NCBI RefSeq assembly: GCF_023169965.1
Contig: NZ_AP025592.1
Span: 3,472,001 to 3,536,000, forward strand
DNA: 64,000 nt
Reading direction: 5' to 3'
From: Anaeromyxobacter paludicola
Lineage (GTDB): Bacteria; Myxococcota; Myxococcia; Myxococcales; Anaeromyxobacteraceae
Part shown: piece after piece, positions 32,115 to 40,151 of the stretch
Position numbering within the stretch: position 1 is the first letter of the stretch
Layout of the letters: every line of letters starts with the position of its first letter
The notes under the pieces: generated by a model
What the model saw: the letters and a program-made list of their open reading frames with translations, nothing else
What the model was told of the DNA's origin: nothing
Databases searched by the model: none
Position numbers and translations under genes: made by a program

Positions 32115-32780
32115 ATGACCACCCGACCCGTCCTCCTCCTCTGTGCGCTCGCGGGGCTCGGCGCCACCGGCTGCCGCCGCGCCGAGAGGCCCGCCCCCGC
32201 CGCGGTCTCACCCCAGCCCGCCCCGGACGCAGCGCCTGCCGCGAGCGCCCCCGACGCTGCGCCGCCCGGCGCCGCGGCCGCCCCCGAGCCGGCCCTGGCC
32301 GCGCCCGCTCCCGCCGCGGCGCCCGGCGAGCCCCGGGCCGAGGCGGCCGCGCCCGAGCCGCTCGCGCCGGCCGCGAAGCCGGCCGCGGCGCCCCCGGCGA
32401 AGGGGCTCGCCGGCGATCCGGACGAGGGCGTCGTCTACCGGTGGGAGGACGCCGACGGCGTGCACTACGGCCACCTGTTCGAGGTTCCCGCCGCGCTCCG
32501 GAAGCGCGCCCGGCCGGTGGACGCGGAGGTGGGGAGCGTCTCGGTCGAGCCGGCGGCGCCGCCCGCCGCCGCGGCAAGCGCCGCCGGCAGCGGAGCCGCC
32601 GGGCCGGCCGCGGCGCCGGCCGAGCGCGCCGCGAAGCCCGCGGAGGCGGCGCCCGACAAGGGGCCCGAGAAGAGCCACTACCAGCGCGCCGTGGACCTCG
32701 CGACCGGCCGCCCCTCGGCGGACCGCCCGCCGGACCCGAAGTGCCGCCGCGAGAACGGCATGCTGGTCTGCGATCCATGA
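32115..32780 (+). CDS. DUF4124-like lipoprotein, alanine/proline-rich
   Basis: A 221-residue lipoprotein with lipobox LGATGC (Cys at residue 20), a long A/P-rich linker (25-100), and a short core VYRWEDADGVHYGHLFEVP (about 107-125) that resembles the DUF4124 motif (Y-x-W-x-D-x-x-G-x-x-x-x-S/G). The rest is again low complexity, ending in KCRRENGMLVCDP with two Cys. The linker could span the periplasm from a membrane anchor. It is the first gene of a three-gene unit and its TGA overlaps the next ATG. Confidence 0.7.
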   Translation: MTTRPVLLLCALAGLGATGCRRAERPAPAAVSPQPAPDAAPAASAPDAAPPGAAAAPEPALAAPAPAAAPGEPRAEAAAPEPLAPAAKPAAAPPAKGLAGDPDEGVVYRWEDADGVHYGHLFEVPAALRKRARPVDAEVGSVSVEPAAPPAAAASAAGSGAAGPAAAPAERAAKPAEAAPDKGPEKSHYQRAVDLATGRPSADRPPDPKCRRENGMLVCDP

Positions 32781-33181
32781 GGCGCCGGACCGCCCGCCTC
32801 GAGCTCTCGCTGCTCCTCGCCGCGGCCGCGGCCGTCGGCTGCGGGCCCTCGCAGCGGCGGGCCTGCGTGGACGGCGAGGGGCGGCGCGCCGACGACGCGC
32901 GCTGCGAGCACCCGGGCGCGAGCGACGACTGGACCGCCTCGAACGGCGCCGACGCGGGCGCGCCGGTGGCCGCGGGAGGCGGCTATCACTGGGTCTACTA
33001 CCCGCGCCCCTGGTACGGGTGGGGCTTCGGCTGGGGCGGCGGCGGGTACGGCGGGCCGGCGCCGGCCGGCTTCCACGCGGGCGAGGGGGGCGTGTCGCGC
33101 GGCGGCTTCGGCGGCACCGGCGCGGCGCACGCCGCCGGCGCCGGCCACGGGGGGGCCGCCGGGCACGGGGCGGGCGCGTGA
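32777..33181 (+). CDS. YgiB-like (DUF1190-type) lipoprotein
   Basis: A 134-residue lipoprotein with lipobox AAAVGC (Cys 22), two further Cys-containing segments (RRACVDGEG, ARCEHPG), a Trp/Gly/Tyr-rich middle (YYPRPWYGWGFGWGGG) and the ending SRGGFGGTG. The terminal S/T-R-G-G-F-G motif is also the hallmark of Escherichia coli YgiB. Together with the next gene, a glutathionylspermidine-synthase-like protein as in the ygiB-ygiC pair, this supports a YgiB-like role, which is itself not well defined (envelope). ATG 32777 and stop both overlap neighbours. Confidence 0.7.
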   Translation: MRRRTARLELSLLLAAAAAVGCGPSQRRACVDGEGRRADDARCEHPGASDDWTASNGADAGAPVAAGGGYHWVYYPRPWYGWGFGWGGGGYGGPAPAGFHAGEGGVSRGGFGGTGAAHAAGAGHGGAAGHGAGA

Positions 33182-34311
33182 GGCGGGTGGAGGTGGCGCC
33201 GCGCCCAGGCTGGCAGGCGCGGCTGGAGGGGGACGGCTTTCCCATCCACACGCCCGACGGCCCGTACTGGGACGAGTCGGCCTGCTACGAGCTCGAGCCC
33301 GCCGAGGCCGACGCGCTCGAGGCGGCCACCAACGAGCTGCACGCCCGCTGCCTCGAGGCGGTGGAGCACGTCATCGGCGAGCGGCTCTACCCGAAGCTCG
33401 GGATCCCCGAGCTGGCGGTGCCGCTCATCGAGCGCTCCTGGAACGCGCTCGACGGCCAGGGGGCGCCCTCCATCTACGGCCGCATGGACCTCGCGGTCGG
33501 CGAGGGGCCGCCCAAGCTCCTCGAGTACAACGCCGACACCCCCACCGCCCTCATCGAGGCGGCGGTGCTGCAGTGGCGCTGGCTCGAGGAGACCTCGCCC
33601 GGCGCCGACCAGCTCGACTCGATCCACGAGCGGCTGGTGGCCGGCTGGAAGGACCTCGCCCCCTACCTGCCCGGGCCCCTCCACTTCTCGGCGCTCGACC
33701 TCCCGGAGGACGTCCTCACCGCGAGCTACCTCCAGGATACCGCCGCCCAGGCTGGCCTCGAGACGCGCTTCATCGAGGTCCGCGACCTCGGCTGGGACGC
33801 CCGCCGCCGCACCTTCGTGGACCTCGAGGGCGCGCCGATCGCGTCGCTCTTCAAGCTCTACCCGTGGGAGTGGCTCTTCGCCGAGCCCTTCGGCGCCCAC
33901 CTCCCGGAGGCGGCGACCACCTTCGTCGAGCCGCCCTGGAAGATGATCCTGAGCGGCAAGGGGATCCTGGCGGTGCTCTGGGAGCTCTTCCCCGATCACC
34001 CGAACCTGCTCCCGGCCTTCTTCGAGCCGCACGGCATGGACCGCTACGCGCGCAAGGCGCTCTACGGCCGCGAGGGGGCCGAGGTGACGCTCTTCGAGGG
34101 CGGGCGCGCGGTGGCCGGCGGCGAGCGGGCCGCCTTCTCGCGCGAGGGGTTCGTCTACCAGGCGCGAGCCCGGCTCGAGCCGCACGACGGCAAGTGGCCG
34201 GTCGTGGGGAGCTGGCTCGTGCAGGGCGAGGCGGCCGGGATCGGGATCCGCGAGGGCGACGGCCCCATCACCGACGACCGGAGCCGGTTCGTGCCGCACC
34301 GGATCCGGTAG
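33178..34311 (+). CDS. Glutathionylspermidine synthase-like ATP-grasp protein (YgiC type)
   Basis: A 377-residue protein of the Gsp_synth / YgiC-YjfC group. VLLxYNADTPT appears as KLLEYNADTPTALIEAAVLQW, followed by WEWLFAEPFGAHL, PPWKMILSGKGILAVLWELFPDHPNLLPA and the C-terminal SWLVQGEAAGIGIREGDGPIT, all family blocks. It ligates an amine or peptide using ATP; for YgiC-like proteins, which lack the amidase half, the true substrate is unknown and need not be spermidine. GTG 33178 overlaps the TGA of the YgiB-like gene (GTGA), so coupling is tight. Confidence 0.9.
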   Translation: MRRVEVAPRPGWQARLEGDGFPIHTPDGPYWDESACYELEPAEADALEAATNELHARCLEAVEHVIGERLYPKLGIPELAVPLIERSWNALDGQGAPSIYGRMDLAVGEGPPKLLEYNADTPTALIEAAVLQWRWLEETSPGADQLDSIHERLVAGWKDLAPYLPGPLHFSALDLPEDVLTASYLQDTAAQAGLETRFIEVRDLGWDARRRTFVDLEGAPIASLFKLYPWEWLFAEPFGAHLPEAATTFVEPPWKMILSGKGILAVLWELFPDHPNLLPAFFEPHGMDRYARKALYGREGAEVTLFEGGRAVAGGERAAFSREGFVYQARARLEPHDGKWPVVGSWLVQGEAAGIGIREGDGPITDDRSRFVPHRIR

Positions 34312-34324
34312 CCGGCGACGGCGC

Positions 34325-35995
34325 TCAGTAGGTGAGCACCGCCGTGTCCTGGCTCAGGCCGGCCGCCGGGTCGGCCTGGACGACCACGTACTTCTTCGAG
34401 CAGCCCGCTCCGTAGAAGACGAAGCGGCCGTGCGTCGGGAACGAGTTGGCGCCCACGTTCCAGTACGGCAGCGTGATGCTCCGGGTGGGGCCGAGGTAGG
34501 TGGCGTTCAGGAGCTCGACTGTGCCGTCGAGGGCCCAAGATCCGTAGGAGGGGCTGGCCGGGATGGCCGCGAGCTCGGAGGCGCAGTCGTCGAGGTGGGT
34601 CACCGCGCTGAGCCCTGGCAGCGCGCCCCCGTAGGCAAGATCCAGGGACTGGGTCTCATCGGCGCGCAGCGTCGTGGAGGAGGAGGTGTAGATCCGGTTG
34701 CCATCCCCGCTCATCCAGATCCTGGCGGGGGCCCAGAAGTTCCCCCAGCTCGAGTCCCAGACGTGCGTCACCGTGCTGGTGGAGACGTTCCAGCGCTGGA
34801 CCCCGCCGCTGATCCCGACGTACATCCGGTCCCCGTCGCGGTGGAGGCGCGCGCTGGCGGGCGGGTCGGTCAGGTACGCGCCGATCTTCGTCTCGGCGCC
34901 GGTGGCCAGCTCGATCGCGCGGATCCCGGCCGAGGTGTCGCTGCGCGGGAAGAGGTAGGCCCATCCGTTGCCGGCCAGCACGCAGGTGCCGACGTCGGTG
35001 GTGACCGGGATCGTGTTCAGGAGCGCGGGTCCCGAGAGATCCACATACGAGAGCCAGGCGTCGTGCCCGATGACGGCATGAAGGCCGTCCGGGCTCAGGC
35101 TCAGGCACTGCGGCGCGAGCGGCAGCGCGACGCTCTTCTCCGCCCCGGTCGCCGGGTCCTGGACGTAGAGCGCCCGAGAGGCCGCGTCGGCCATCACCAG
35201 GCGATCGAGGGCGCGGCTGTACTCGGCGAGCAGCACCCCGTGCGAGAGGGCGGTCATCCTCTGCCCGGCCGGCCCGACGATGACCGTCACCGAGGCGGTG
35301 GCGCTCTGGTGGTCGTCAGCGGTGACCGTCACCTGGAGCGTGTAGCTCCCCGTGACGGTGGCGCTGAAGGAGGGCTTGGCGGTCGCGGCGCCGATGATCG
35401 CGCCATCGCCGCCCATGGGCTGCTGGGTCAGGTTCCAGGAGAAGGAGAGCGAACGGCCGTAGGGGTCGGAGCTGGCGCTGGCGTCGAGGGTCACCGGCGC
35501 GCCCGGCGGCGTGGTCACGCTCGCGTTTGCGACCTGAGCTGTCGGAGGGCCGTCCTGCCGCCCCGTGAACGTGAGGGTCGCCACCTGCGTCGTGATGCCG
35601 CAGCCCCCGATGGAACCGTCGAACGTGACGGAGAAGCTCCCATCGGTCAGGCTGCCGTAGCCGCTGTGGATCTCCCAGGTGTACGTGCAGTTCCTGCCGG
35701 GAATCGTGCAGGTATGGGCGCCGACGGTGATGGCGGTGTCGGAGGTCACGCGCGCGGCCGGCCCCTTGCCGTCCCGGCAGAACCCCGGGAAGGTGAGCGC
35801 GTTCCGCCCCGTGGTCGAGACGTCCAGCGCTGCGGACCCGCTGCTGGCGCCCGAATGCATGGTGCCAATCCAGCGGCCGACGAACGGGCCGGATGCGTCG
35901 TGGTCCAGGACGTCGTCCGGAACGTTCGAGCTGGAGCCGCCACAGCCCGCGAGGCAGCAGCCCAGGCCGAGCCCGACGAGAAGCGCAGCGCGCAT
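34325..35995 (-). CDS. Cell-surface lipoprotein with PKD-like domain and beta-propeller-like repeats
   Basis: A 556-residue lipoprotein with lipobox CLAGC (Cys 18). An N-terminal beta domain (about 35-150) with four Cys is followed by an immunoglobulin/PKD-like domain (about 155-245: PPTAQVANASVTTPPGAPVT then SYTLQVTVTADDHQSATASV), then about 300 residues of YVTN- or Kelch-like repeats (LDRLVMADAASRALYVQDPA and similar) that probably fold as a propeller. No catalytic motif is seen; binding or adhesion is a guess. GGGGGGAG precedes ATG 35995. Codon use is less G+C-biased than the neighbours, a possible sign of later acquisition. Confidence 0.75.
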   Translation of the reverse strand: MRAALLVGLGLGCCLAGCGGSSSNVPDDVLDHDASGPFVGRWIGTMHSGASSGSAALDVSTTGRNALTFPGFCRDGKGPAARVTSDTAITVGAHTCTIPGRNCTYTWEIHSGYGSLTDGSFSVTFDGSIGGCGITTQVATLTFTGRQDGPPTAQVANASVTTPPGAPVTLDASASSDPYGRSLSFSWNLTQQPMGGDGAIIGAATAKPSFSATVTGSYTLQVTVTADDHQSATASVTVIVGPAGQRMTALSHGVLLAEYSRALDRLVMADAASRALYVQDPATGAEKSVALPLAPQCLSLSPDGLHAVIGHDAWLSYVDLSGPALLNTIPVTTDVGTCVLAGNGWAYLFPRSDTSAGIRAIELATGAETKIGAYLTDPPASARLHRDGDRMYVGISGGVQRWNVSTSTVTHVWDSSWGNFWAPARIWMSGDGNRIYTSSSTTLRADETQSLDLAYGGALPGLSAVTHLDDCASELAAIPASPSYGSWALDGTVELLNATYLGPTRSITLPYWNVGANSFPTHGRFVFYGAGCSKKYVVVQADPAAGLSQDTAVLTY

Positions 35996-36111
35996 GAGAC
36001 TCCCCCCTTCGCCGCCTTGTACCGGCCGGTGAGGGAGAGAGGAAGGACAAATTGACCGTAGGTACGGGAGCGCATCGCGGGGGCGGATTCCATGGAAGCC
36101 GGCGCCCGGCT

Positions 36112-36146
36112 TCGTGTTAGTAGCACGATTCATGAAGTCGTATGCC
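36112..36146 (+). promoter_or_regulatory. Candidate NikR operator at the TonB-dependent receptor start
   Basis: TAGCACGA-N9-TCGTATGCC (36121-36146) is repeated with the same spacing upstream of nikM (42753-42778). Directly upstream, TCGTGTTA-G-TAGCACGA (36112-36128) is a 17-bp palindrome with a single mismatched pair. The element covers the ATG at 36132, so repressor binding would block a transcript that starts at or near the start codon; there is no ribosome site, consistent with a leaderless message. NikR as the binder is inferred from the adjacent nikR gene; the spacing differs from the E. coli operator. Confidence 0.6.
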
Positions 36147-38195
36147 GAACTGTTCTTCCTCGCGGCCGCGGCGCTCGTCTCGGTTCCGGCGCGGGCGCTC
36201 GAAGTCTCGGGTGAGCCGATCGAGCTGCCGGAGGCGGTGGTGGTGCTGCACTACGAGGACAGGATCGGCAGCTCCGACGCCGCCAGCGCCGGGACGGTGA
36301 CCCAGCAGCTGGTGGAGGACCGGCCCATCCTGCGCCCGGGCGAGGTGCTCGAGCTCGTGCCCGGGCTGGTCATCACCCAGCACAGCGGCGCCGGCAAGGC
36401 CAACCAGTACTTCCTGCGCGGCTTCAACCTCGACCACGGCACCGACTTCGCGACCACCCTGGACGGCGTGCCGCTCAACCTGCGCACCCACGCGCACGGC
36501 CAGGGCTACACCGACTTGAACCCGCTCATCCCCGAGCTCGTCGATCACGTCGATTACTTCAAGGGCCCCTACTTCGCCTCGAAGGGCGACTTCGCCTCCG
36601 CGGGGGCGGCCGACCTCCACTACGCCGAGGCGCTCCCGGAGACGCTCTTCCAGGCCACCCTCGGCACGCTCGGCTACCGGCGGGCGGTCGCCGCCGGCTC
36701 GCCGGAGCTCGCGGGCGGCCGGCTCCTCTACGGGTTCGAGTACGCCCACGAGGACGGGCCCTGGGTGCACCCCGACGACTACCGGCGCGTGAGCGGCGTG
36801 CTGCGCTACACCCATCCGCTCGGCGCGGGGAAGGTCTCGGTCGAGGCGACCGCCTACGCCGGCACCTGGGACGCCACCGACCAGATCCCGCTGCGCGCCG
36901 TGGTCTCGGGCGCGCTCGACCGCTACGGCGCGGTCGATCCGACGAGCGGCGGCAGCTCACACCGGTACGGCCTCTCCGCGAGCCTGGAGGAGCCGCTCCT
37001 CGGCGGCGTGCTGCGCGCCAACGCCTACGCGGTGAAGTACGATCTCGACCTCTTCTCCGACTTCACCTACTTCCTCGACGATCCCGTGCACGGGGACCAG
37101 TTCGAGCAGCGCGACGACCGCTGGTATTACGGCACCTCCGGGAGCTGGCGGTGGCTCGGCGCGCTCGCCGGCGCGCGGCTGCAGGCGGAGCTCGGCTGGG
37201 AGGGGCGGCTCGAGCGGATCGCGCCGGTGGGGCTCTATCACACGGCGGCGCGCGTCCGGCTCGAGACCACGCGCGAGGACCGGGTCTGGGAGGCGAGCGG
37301 GGCGCTCTACGGGTCGCTCGACGCCGCCTTCACGCCCTGGCTGCGGGCGATCGTGGGCGCGCGCTACGACGGCTACCTCTTCGACGTCGCGAGCAGCGAT
37401 CCTCGCAACGGCGGGCACGCCAGCGCTGGCCGCGCGTCGCCCAAGGCGTCCCTGGTGCTCGGCCCCTGGGCACAGACCGAGCTCTTCGCCAACTTCGGGT
37501 ACGGCTTCCACTCCAACGATGCCCGCGGCGTCACCACCACCGTCGATCCCGCCACCGGCGAGCGGGTTCAGCCGGTGACCCCGCTCGTGCAGACGCGCGG
37601 CGGCGAATTGGGGATCCGGACGGAGCTCGTGCCGCGCATGCAGACCTCGCTCTCGCTCTGGCGGCTCGACCTCGACTCGGAACTCCTCTTCACCGGCGAC
37701 GCCGGCACCACCGAGCCCTCGCGCCCCTCGCGCCGGCAGGGGCTCGAGTGGAGCGTGCGCTACGAGCCCCTGCGCTGGCTCCTCTTCGACCTCGACCTCG
37801 CCTGGTCGCGCGCCCGCTTCACCGACCCCGATCCGGCCGGCGACCACGTCCCCGGCTCCATCGAGACCGCGGTCTCCGCCGGCGCGACCGTCCACGCGCT
37901 CGGCCCCTGGTCGGCGAGCGCCTTCCTGCGCCACTTCGGCCCGCGCCCGCTCGTCGAGGACGACCGCGTGCGCTCCTCGGCCTCGACCACCGTGAACGCG
38001 CAGCTCGCCTACCGGCTCGGGGAGCACGTCCGGCTCACCCTCGACGTCTTCAACCTGCTCGACAGCCGGGTGGACGACATCGCCTACTTCTACGTCTCGC
38101 GCTCGAAGGGGGAGCCGGCCGCCGGCGTGGCCGACGTCCACTTCCACCCCGCCGAGCCGCGGAGCGCCCGGGCCACGGTGGCGGTGCTCTTCTAG
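36132..38195 (+). CDS. TonB-dependent outer-membrane receptor, probably for nickel
   Basis: A 687-residue receptor with a signal peptide (MKSYAELFFLAAAALVSVPA), a possible TonB box near LPEAVVVLHY, a plug domain (about 45-165, with FLRGFNLDHGTDFATTLDGVPL and NLRTHAHGQGYTDLN) and a 22-strand barrel ending in the C-terminal Phe (ARATVAVLF). It imports a substrate across the outer membrane with TonB energy. Nickel is inferred from nikR 59 bp downstream on the same strand, and from the shared sequence motif with nikM. His-rich plug loops fit a metal ligand. ATG 36132 gives a standard signal peptide; GTG 36114 would spoil it. Confidence 0.9.
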   Translation: MKSYAELFFLAAAALVSVPARALEVSGEPIELPEAVVVLHYEDRIGSSDAASAGTVTQQLVEDRPILRPGEVLELVPGLVITQHSGAGKANQYFLRGFNLDHGTDFATTLDGVPLNLRTHAHGQGYTDLNPLIPELVDHVDYFKGPYFASKGDFASAGAADLHYAEALPETLFQATLGTLGYRRAVAAGSPELAGGRLLYGFEYAHEDGPWVHPDDYRRVSGVLRYTHPLGAGKVSVEATAYAGTWDATDQIPLRAVVSGALDRYGAVDPTSGGSSHRYGLSASLEEPLLGGVLRANAYAVKYDLDLFSDFTYFLDDPVHGDQFEQRDDRWYYGTSGSWRWLGALAGARLQAELGWEGRLERIAPVGLYHTAARVRLETTREDRVWEASGALYGSLDAAFTPWLRAIVGARYDGYLFDVASSDPRNGGHASAGRASPKASLVLGPWAQTELFANFGYGFHSNDARGVTTTVDPATGERVQPVTPLVQTRGGELGIRTELVPRMQTSLSLWRLDLDSELLFTGDAGTTEPSRPSRRQGLEWSVRYEPLRWLLFDLDLAWSRARFTDPDPAGDHVPGSIETAVSAGATVHALGPWSASAFLRHFGPRPLVEDDRVRSSASTTVNAQLAYRLGEHVRLTLDVFNLLDSRVDDIAYFYVSRSKGEPAAGVADVHFHPAEPRSARATVAVLF

Positions 38196-38254
38196 CCGGC
38201 GCGCGGTTGCGCCCGATCGGAGGCGCTGGTAGGCATCTTCGCGGAGGCACCTGC

Positions 38255-38674
38255 ATGCTGGAGCGCATCGGCATCTCGCTGGAGCACGACCTGCTCGCGC
38301 AGTTCGACCGGCTCATCGAGGAGAAGGGCTACGAGAACCGCTCCGAGGCGATCCGCGACCTCATCCGCGAGCAGCTCGTGGCGCGCGGCTGGTCGGAGGC
38401 GCGGGGCGACGAGGAGCGGGTGGCGGTGGTCACGCTGGTCTACGACCACGACTCGTCGAGCCTGGCGCAGAAGCTCACCCACATCCAGCATGAGAACCAC
38501 CTCGCGGTGGTCTCGGCGCTCCACGTCCACATGGACCACCACAACTGCCTCGAGGTGCTGGTGCTCCGCGGCAAGGCCAAGGAGATCCTGCGGATGGGCG
38601 AGAGCCTGGTGAGCACCAAGGGCGTGCGCTACGGGAAGGTGGTCCCGGCGACGACGGGGCAGGAGCTGAAGTAG
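38255..38674 (+). CDS. nikR: Nickel-responsive transcriptional regulator NikR
   Basis: A 139-residue ribbon-helix-helix repressor. Residues 1-45 form the DNA-binding domain (MLERIGISLEHDLLAQFDRL). The ACT-like C-terminal domain holds the nickel site: H in THIQHENHL, two His in ALHVHMDHHNC and the Cys of that block, corresponding to H76, H87, H89 and C95 of the E. coli protein. With nickel it represses nickel uptake. GGAGG lies 8 nt before ATG 38255. It is likely co-transcribed with, and autoregulated through, the receptor gene upstream. Confidence 0.95.
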   Translation: MLERIGISLEHDLLAQFDRLIEEKGYENRSEAIRDLIREQLVARGWSEARGDEERVAVVTLVYDHDSSSLAQKLTHIQHENHLAVVSALHVHMDHHNCLEVLVLRGKAKEILRMGESLVSTKGVRYGKVVPATTGQELK

Positions 38675-38681
38675 CCCGCCG

Positions 38682-39182
38682 CTAGGCCCGCCGCGCGGGC
38701 CGGGGCCGCGGCGCCTCGTGCCCGGCGCGGGCGTCCTCCTGCCGCGCGCGGTGCTCCTCGTGCCGCGCACGGTGCTCCTCGTGCCGCGCACGGTGCTCCA
38801 GGATGCGCGGGAGGCGCTCCTCGATCCAGTCGGTCAGCGCCTCCACGTGCCCGGCCACCTCGCGCCCGAGCGGCGTCAGGCTGTAGTCCACCCGGGGCGG
38901 GATGACCGGGTAGACCTCCCGGAGGACGAAGCCGTCGCGCTCGAGCGCCTGGAGCGTCTGGGCGAGCATCTTCTCGCTCACGCCCGCCACCTTGCGCCGG
39001 AGCTCGCTGAAGCGGTGCGTGGACTCGAGCAGCGCCACCAGCACCAGCACGCCCCAGCGGCTGGTCACGTGGTCGAGCACCCCCCGCGACGGGCAGGCGG
39101 GCGCGTAGAGATCGCCGCGGCGAGGCAATGCGTTCCGGTTCATCGCCCGGGCCAGGTGGCCGCTGCGCCTCGTCTCGATCAT
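38682..39182 (-). CDS. qorR: HxlR-family redox-type transcriptional regulator (QorR-like)
   Basis: A 166-residue winged-helix protein of the HxlR (YtfH/YodB) family. CPSRGVLDHVTSRWGVLVLVALL carries the conserved N-terminal Cys that senses electrophiles or oxidants in this family, followed by the wing RFSELRRKVAGVSEKMLAQTLQALERDGFV and VPPRVDYSLTPLG. It is divergent from a qorB homologue, as in E. coli qorR/qorB, so it probably represses qorB and itself. The C-terminus carries an unusual EHRARHE repeat. ATG 39182 or ATG 39143 could be the start; neither has a strong ribosome site. Confidence 0.88.
   Translation of the reverse strand: MIETRRSGHLARAMNRNALPRRGDLYAPACPSRGVLDHVTSRWGVLVLVALLESTHRFSELRRKVAGVSEKMLAQTLQALERDGFVLREVYPVIPPRVDYSLTPLGREVAGHVEALTDWIEERLPRILEHRARHEEHRARHEEHRARQEDARAGHEAPRPRPARRA
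38751..38800 (-). repeat. 21-bp tandem repeat coding for the EEHRARH tail of the regulator
   Basis: The plus-strand unit GTGCTCCTCGTGCCGCGCACG occurs twice exactly (38751-38771, 38772-38792) with a partial third copy to 38800 and a degenerate copy before it (38731-38750). Each unit encodes seven residues on the minus strand. The exact copies point to recent slippage; length may differ among strains. Confidence 0.9.
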
Positions 39183-39189
39183 GTCAGTA

Positions 39190-39220
39190 ACTTACCAAAA
39201 GGTAGGTACTTTCGCAAAGT
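39190..39220. promoter_or_regulatory. Candidate HxlR-type operators in the qorR/qorB gap
   Basis: Two adjacent inverted repeats: ACTTACC-AAAA-GGTAGGT (39190-39207, one mismatch) and ACTTT-CGC-AAAGT (39208-39220). The TACC...GGTA form resembles known HxlR/YodB sites with TAC and GTA half-sites. They lie just upstream of qorR and 55 bp from qorB, where they could control both genes. This AT-rich patch stands out sharply from the surroundings. Confidence 0.55.
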
Positions 39221-39275
39221 GAGTGTCAGCGTTAGGTTCCGCTCCAGACCAACCCCTTGCAAGGAGAGAGACCCC

Positions 39276-40130
39276 ATGTTCGTCGTCACCGCAGCCACCG
39301 GAAAGCTGGGCCGCCACGCGGTCGAGGCGCTGCTCCAGAAGGTGCCCGCCCGCGAGATCGCGGCGGCCGTGCGCCACCCCGAGAAGGCGGCCGACCTCGC
39401 CGCCCGCGGCGTGCAGGTGCGAGAGGCCGACTACACCCGCCCCGGCACCCTGCAGGCGGCCTTCCAGGCCGGCGACAAGGTGCTCTTCATCTCGTCGAGC
39501 GCCGTCGGCGAGCGGCTGCCGCAGCACCGGGCGGTGGTGGAGGCGGCGCGGAAGGCCGGGGTGGCGCTCCTCGCCTACACGAGCCTGCTCCGGGCCGACC
39601 GCTCCACCCTCGGGCTCGCCCCGGAGCACAAGGGCACCGAGGAGCTCGTCCGCGCCTCCGGCCTGCCGTTCGTCTTCCTGCGCAACGGCTGGTACCTCGA
39701 GAACTACACCGAGAACCTCGGGCCGGCGCTGGCGCACGGGGCCATCGCCGGCTGCGCCGGGCAGGGCCGCATCGCCGCCGCCTCCCGGGCCGACTACGCG
39801 GCCGCCGCGGTCGAGGTGCTCACCGGCGCGGGCCACGAGGGGAAGGCCTACGAGCTCGCCGGCGACGCCCCCTTCACGCTGGCCGAGCTCGCGGCCGAGG
39901 TCTCGCGCCAGCTCGGCCGGACCATCGCCTACGCCGACCTGCCGCCGGAGGAGTACCGCAAGGTGCTCACCGCGGCCGGGCTGCCCGGCCCGTTCGTGGA
40001 GCTGCTCGTCGACTCCGACCTGGGCGCCTCCCGCGGCGAGCTCGACGACCGGACGGGCGAGCTGCGTCGCCTCATCGGCCGCCCCACCACCTCGCTCGCG
40101 GCGGCGGTGAAGGCGGGGCTGGGGCGCTGA
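39276..40130 (+). CDS. qorB: NAD(P)H:quinone oxidoreductase QorB (NmrA-like SDR)
   Basis: A 284-residue atypical short-chain dehydrogenase. TAATGKLGRHAVEALLQKVP is the NADPH loop; AYTSLLRADRSTLGLAPEHKGTE, LRNGWYLENY and SRADYAAAAVEVLTGAGHEGKAYELAGD follow the E. coli QorB (YtfG) sequence block by block. It reduces quinones with NADPH and is linked to quinone or electrophile stress through the divergent HxlR regulator. AAGGAGAG stands just before ATG 39276. Confidence 0.93.
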   Translation: MFVVTAATGKLGRHAVEALLQKVPAREIAAAVRHPEKAADLAARGVQVREADYTRPGTLQAAFQAGDKVLFISSSAVGERLPQHRAVVEAARKAGVALLAYTSLLRADRSTLGLAPEHKGTEELVRASGLPFVFLRNGWYLENYTENLGPALAHGAIAGCAGQGRIAAASRADYAAAAVEVLTGAGHEGKAYELAGDAPFTLAELAAEVSRQLGRTIAYADLPPEEYRKVLTAAGLPGPFVELLVDSDLGASRGELDDRTGELRRLIGRPTTSLAAAVKAGLGR

Positions 40131-40151
40131 CGCGAGGCGCCGCGCCTTCGC

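Noticed and set aside
38200-38254. Separate NikR operator in front of nikR
   Set aside because: Searched for TAGCACGA or TCGTATGCC in the 59-bp gap; none found, so nikR is more likely read through from the receptor promoter.
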